From Candidatus Peregrinibacteria bacterium (GTDB lineage: Bacteria; Patescibacteriota; Gracilibacteria; UBA1369; LOWO2-01-FULL-3), in the NCBI GenBank assembly GCA_026395515.1, contig JAPLYN010000001.1:62001-126000 (forward strand): a stretch of DNA of 64,000 nucleotides, given 5' to 3'. A program made the translations under genes and the position numbers. Shown here in pieces: positions 60,713 through 64,000 of the stretch; position 1 is the first letter of the stretch, and every line of letters begins with the position of its first letter. The notes beneath the pieces are model-generated. The model worked only from the letters and a program-made list of their open reading frames with translations. It had not been told where the DNA came from and did no database searches.

Positions 60713-62224
60713 TTAGTGTCTAAAATATCTTCTTCCAGTCACCACCATCGTGATACCTAGTTTATCAGCCACTTCAATTACTTTGTCATCATTTACAGAT
60801 CCACCTGGATGAATAATTCCAGTCACACCAGCCTTCACCGCCATTTCTACGGCATCTGGGAAAGGGAAGAATGCATCAGAAGACATTACTGATCCTTTGA
60901 TGTTTTCACCGCCTTTATTGCTGGCAATAAATACTGAATCCACGCGTGACATCTGTCCCGCACCGATACCAGTTACTACATTGTTCTTAGCCATAATTAC
61001 GGCATTAGACATCACATGTTTCACTACTTTTGTAGCAAAGAGCATTGAGTCTAATTCTTCTTCCGTAGGTTGTTTTTTGCTCACAACTTTCAGATCCGCA
61101 CGAGTTAATTCGTAAGTATCTTTTGTTTGAATGAGAAGTCCTCCAGCCACTTTCTTGATATCAGTTTTCAATAGATCTAACTTCAATTCTCCAGTTTCCA
61201 AAATTCTCAAATTTTCACGAGTCATCAATCTCTTCAAAGCTTTTTCTTCATAACTTGTAGCAATAATCATTTCCACAAACATCTTCTTTTCCTTCATATA
61301 ATCCACAATTGCCTCATTCACTTCACCATTTACAGCAATAATACAACCGAAGGCAGACATTGGATCCACGTCATAAGCCTTTTTGAAGGCCTCCTCGATT
61401 GTCGCGCCGCTCGCAACTCCGCATGGGTTATTATGCTTCACGAAAACTGCCGTAGGCTCTTTGAATTCCTTCACAAGCTCTAACGCGCTATCACCATCAA
61501 CTAGATTATTGAAAGATAATTGTTTACCATGAAGTACTTTTGAGTTCGTAATGTTTGCATCTGTATTTTCTGGATTGCGGAAAAAAGCGGCTTTCTGATG
61601 AGGATTTTCTCCATATCTCAAGCTGCATACTTTTTCGTAATGCAATTTCAAAAGTTCAGGTTCTCTAGTCATTTCTCTGAAGAATTGTTCAATTGCAGAA
61701 TCATAATTACTTGTAGCAGTGAAAGCTTTTCTTGCTAATTTTCTGCGTGTTTCTATAGAAGTTTCTCCATCTTTTTCAATTTCATTCATTACCTCATCAT
61801 AATCAGCCGGACTTGTAACTATTGTCACATGTTGGAAATTTTTTGCTGCACTTCTCACCATGCTTGGTCCTCCAATATCAATATTCTCTATGCTTGGGCT
61901 CTGAAGAAATGGATAAAAATTAATTACCACAAGGTCGATCATCTTTATTCCAGCATCTTCAGCTTGTTTTCTGTGTTCAGAATTATCGCGTACAGCCAAA
62001 ATTCCTCCATGAATTTTTGGGTGCAAAGTTTTTACTCTGCCATCCATCATTTCCGGAAAACCTGTGTATTCAGAAACATCCACTACTTTTATCCCAGCCT
62101 CTTTGAGAGACTTGGCTGTTCCGCCAGTAGATAAAATCTCCACGTCTTTTTCAGCTAGCTTCCTCGCTAAATCAACTATTCCAGTTTTGTCAGACACACT
62201 GATCAAAGCTCGCTGAATCGGCAT
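60713..62224 (-). CDS. purH: Bifunctional AICAR transformylase/IMP cyclohydrolase
   Basis: About 503 aa from the ATG at 62224 (MPIQRALISVSDKTGIV). A TTG-initiated extension of 22 residues is rejected, as PurH starts at this point. IMP cyclohydrolase (1-190) shows DKTGIVDLARKL, GRVKTLHPKIHGGIL and the methylglyoxal-synthase-like fold. AICAR transformylase (200-503) has SLRYGENPHQKAAFF and catalytic Lys-His in VFVKHNNPCGVASG. Both halves look active. It catalyses the last two steps of IMP synthesis. With purP also present the transformylation step seems to be duplicated. Confidence 0.97.
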   Translation of the reverse strand: MPIQRALISVSDKTGIVDLARKLAEKDVEILSTGGTAKSLKEAGIKVVDVSEYTGFPEMMDGRVKTLHPKIHGGILAVRDNSEHRKQAEDAGIKMIDLVVINFYPFLQSPSIENIDIGGPSMVRSAAKNFQHVTIVTSPADYDEVMNEIEKDGETSIETRRKLARKAFTATSNYDSAIEQFFREMTREPELLKLHYEKVCSLRYGENPHQKAAFFRNPENTDANITNSKVLHGKQLSFNNLVDGDSALELVKEFKEPTAVFVKHNNPCGVASGATIEEAFKKAYDVDPMSAFGCIIAVNGEVNEAIVDYMKEKKMFVEMIIATSYEEKALKRLMTRENLRILETGELKLDLLKTDIKKVAGGLLIQTKDTYELTRADLKVVSKKQPTEEELDSMLFATKVVKHVMSNAVIMAKNNVVTGIGAGQMSRVDSVFIASNKGGENIKGSVMSSDAFFPFPDAVEMAVKAGVTGIIHPGGSVNDDKVIEVADKLGITMVVTGRRYFRH

Positions 62225-62312
62225 ATTGTTTGAGATTATTGAGATAGAATTGGCCCTGGTGAATTCTAATTGTAACGGATTAAAAGTCAATCAAATCGGA
62301 TCAGCAACCACA

Positions 62313-62585
62313 TCACGGCTTGTCCTCGCCACCTTTACTCCATGGATTACATCTACAAATTCTCCAAAATGATTTTATTGAACCCCAAATTAATCCATGT
62401 TTTAAAAGACTTTGCTTCGAATACTCTGAGCAAGTTGGCGTAAATCTACAATAACCGTATGGATAAAATCTCTTCAACCATCCATGGTCAGGCGATAAAG
62501 TTTTTTGATAAGCCAAAACCAAAAGAGCCGCAATATGTCGCGGTAAATGCCAGATACTCAACAAGATAGATTTAAATTTTTTCAT
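62313..62585 (-). CDS. yidD: Membrane protein insertion efficiency factor YidD
   Basis: A 90-aa protein with the YidD signature: LVLAYQKTLSPDHG, RFTPTCSEYSKQSLLKHGLIWGSIKSFWRICRCNPWSKGGEDKP. Slightly long for the family (E. coli 85). An amphipathic N-terminus attaches it to the membrane, where it assists YidC-dependent insertion. yidC, rnpA and rpmH, its usual neighbours, are not seen here. Confidence 0.95.
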   Translation of the reverse strand: MKKFKSILLSIWHLPRHIAALLVLAYQKTLSPDHGWLKRFYPYGYCRFTPTCSEYSKQSLLKHGLIWGSIKSFWRICRCNPWSKGGEDKP

Positions 62586-62628
62586 GTTAAAAGAAAAGTG
62601 TCACTTAATCAGGCATGTCCCGTATACC

Positions 62629-63846
62629 CTAGTAATAACCAATTGGATTTACTTTCACGCCGTTAACGATAACTTCCCAGTGTAAGTGAATACCAGTTAC
62701 TCCATATACGTGTCCTGTGTGCCCCATGACACCAATTACATCACCTTGGTTAACGTACTGACCTTCGACTACATTAAGTGAATCCATATGTCCATAAAGA
62801 GTCTTCACTCCATTTCCGTGATCAATGATTACGTGATTTCCGTAACCACCACCCCACGTACCTGACGAAGCTTTAACAACTGTACCACCAGCGGCAGCCC
62901 AAATAGGTGGCATAGCGCGGTTAGCAATATCCAAAGCGTAATGTCCAGAATGGAATCCTTGAGTGATTCCACCAATAGTAGGGAAAATAAACATCTTACC
63001 GATGTCTGGTCTTGAAGTAGAAGGAGCTGCGCTAATAGAACTTCTATAGCTTCTAGCAGCGGTTGGATTACGAGCAATTACTAGATTTGGTGCCTCGATT
63101 GGCTTAGCTCCAGGAAGGAATAATTCCTGTCCTTTGAATACAGCATCTTTACCTAAACCGTTTTGAGCAATAATTGAATCAGTAGAAATCTTATATTTTT
63201 TTGCAATCTTATCTATAGATTCACCACTAGCCACTTTATAACTAACTCCATCAACAGGTGGAATCAATAATTTTTGACCTACTCTTAAGCTATTGGAATT
63301 CGCAATATTGTTTTCCCACATAATTGTTTCTACCTTCACGCTATACTTCTTCGCAATAACAGACATTGTTTCTCCGCCTTCAACTGTATGCACAGCGTAA
63401 TCTGTTAAACCTATTCTATTTGATTCATCAGTAGGGGGATTAACCTTAATTAGGTATCCAGAGTCGTCACTTATTAATACATCACCAGGTAAGGTATAAG
63501 CTGACAAATAATCACTAGAATAACCGGTCTCAGTAGGAGCAAAGGTTCCTCCAGAGGTAAGTGATGTTACGAAAAGAGCAGAAATAGCGATGAAAACAGA
63601 TTGAGCTAAAAGTTTTCTTTGTGGGGAAACCGGCAAAACGCTCGAGAAAGTCATTTTAGCCACTCCCAAAGTTTTTCTGACTACTACAAAAACAGGATTA
63701 TTAACAAGCTTCTTTACTGAATTAAGAGCACTAGAGAAGAAATAACCAATATTCATTCTCACTAGACCTCCTTTAGAGAAGATCTTTAAGTGTCTATTCC
63801 TGCGTGCAAATTCATTTACCTGTAATGTTTGTTCGATTACCTCCAT
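62629..63846 (-). CDS. LysM and M23 peptidase (murein hydrolase)
   Basis: A 405-aa envelope protein. Basic N-terminal region (1-80), transmembrane/signal segment about 85-105 (SVFIAISALFVTSL), two LysM domains about 152-195 and 203-248 that bind peptidoglycan, and an M23 metallopeptidase about 295-405. Zinc ligands HYALD (HxxxD) and HLHWEV (HxH), and catalytic YGHMD, are present, so activity is expected. It cuts peptide cross-links in the cell wall. The 43-nt gap to yidD in the same direction suggests shared transcription. Confidence 0.93.
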   Translation of the reverse strand: MEVIEQTLQVNEFARRNRHLKIFSKGGLVRMNIGYFFSSALNSVKKLVNNPVFVVVRKTLGVAKMTFSSVLPVSPQRKLLAQSVFIAISALFVTSLTSGGTFAPTETGYSSDYLSAYTLPGDVLISDDSGYLIKVNPPTDESNRIGLTDYAVHTVEGGETMSVIAKKYSVKVETIMWENNIANSNSLRVGQKLLIPPVDGVSYKVASGESIDKIAKKYKISTDSIIAQNGLGKDAVFKGQELFLPGAKPIEAPNLVIARNPTAARSYRSSISAAPSTSRPDIGKMFIFPTIGGITQGFHSGHYALDIANRAMPPIWAAAGGTVVKASSGTWGGGYGNHVIIDHGNGVKTLYGHMDSLNVVEGQYVNQGDVIGVMGHTGHVYGVTGIHLHWEVIVNGVKVNPIGYY

Positions 63847-64000
63847 AGGGTGTTTAAAAAACTATCAACCACTCCTTATAAAATCAACATAAACAAGATG
63901 TACTTCATTCACTGGACTAATTATCTCCTAAAAGATGGGGATCTATCAAGGCCCATACATTGACAAATCGCGATTCATATTGCCAAAATTATCTATTTAA
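63847..64000. other. Upstream region of the LysM-M23 gene
   Basis: 154 bp of AT-rich DNA to the window end. No gene, tRNA or clear promoter can be supported. Confidence 0.5.

Overview
The window reads as a chromosomal segment of a Candidate Phyla Radiation (Patescibacteria) bacterium. A Peregrinibacteria-like lineage fits best. Supporting signs are low GC, dense gene packing, several protein families that are common in CPR genomes (DUF4012, DUF3352, a CxxC-rich zinc-ribbon protein, a degenerate metallo-beta-lactamase fold protein), SLH-domain surface proteins, and a short alanyl-tRNA synthetase without its C-terminal domain. TGA ends normal-length genes (for example at 24563-24565 and 48544-48546), so the UGA=Gly code of Gracilibacteria/Absconditabacteria is not used. 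Few starts have a Shine-Dalgarno motif, and some transcripts look almost leaderless. The lineage is inferred; no marker-gene tree could be run.

Layout. 1-744: non-coding DNA with a candidate structured RNA or long leader. 745-8896: surface block with a 1480-aa SLH protein, two small lipoproteins and a second SLH protein. 9037-9483: DUF4258/DUF2283 pair. 9498-16350: ahcY, metK, a glycosyltransferase, tRNA-like RNA A, pgeF, nnrD and eno. 16688-22626: MBL-fold protein, tRNA-Arg(CCT), kup, miaB and short alaS. 22763-26707: DUF3352-DUF4012 envelope pair. 26715-34638: colinear mutS, three lipoproteins (one a MEMO/CapA-like fusion) and mutL. 34756-39750: secreted FnIII-like protein, Cys-rich protein, NIF3-like protein, tRNA-Thr(CGT), dinB and lexA with two clear operators. 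39813-47805: LemA, GT4, murG, ftsW, lspA, aroE, SPFH protein and MscS. 47860-50726: serine dehydratase, purN and two small unknown proteins. 50683-56732: glycosyltransferase, GlmU-like protein, CDP-alcohol phosphatidyltransferase, two purP paralogs with tRNA-like RNA B between them, and uppP. 56865-63846: a third SLH protein with two-cysteine repeats, purH, yidD and a LysM-M23 peptidase.

How it fits together. One group builds the envelope: SLH layer, lipoproteins with lspA, peptidoglycan genes murG/ftsW/uppP, glycosyltransferases and the M23 peptidase. A second handles one-carbon and purine metabolism: metK, ahcY, pgeF, purN, purH and two purP. A third covers DNA maintenance: mutS, mutL, lexA and dinB.

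The most unusual signal is a pair of short RNAs (13180-13251 and 54651-54721). Each has a perfect alanine-type acceptor/T half (G3:U70, CCA encoded) on a lower half that is not a normal tRNA. They share a conserved promoter cassette, each has a very strong terminator, and each is followed by a degenerate partial copy of itself. Other points of note are a LexA operator, GGTRAG-N6-CTCACC, not among the classes I know, and a dispersed GC-rich repeat, one copy of which lies in frame inside a gene.
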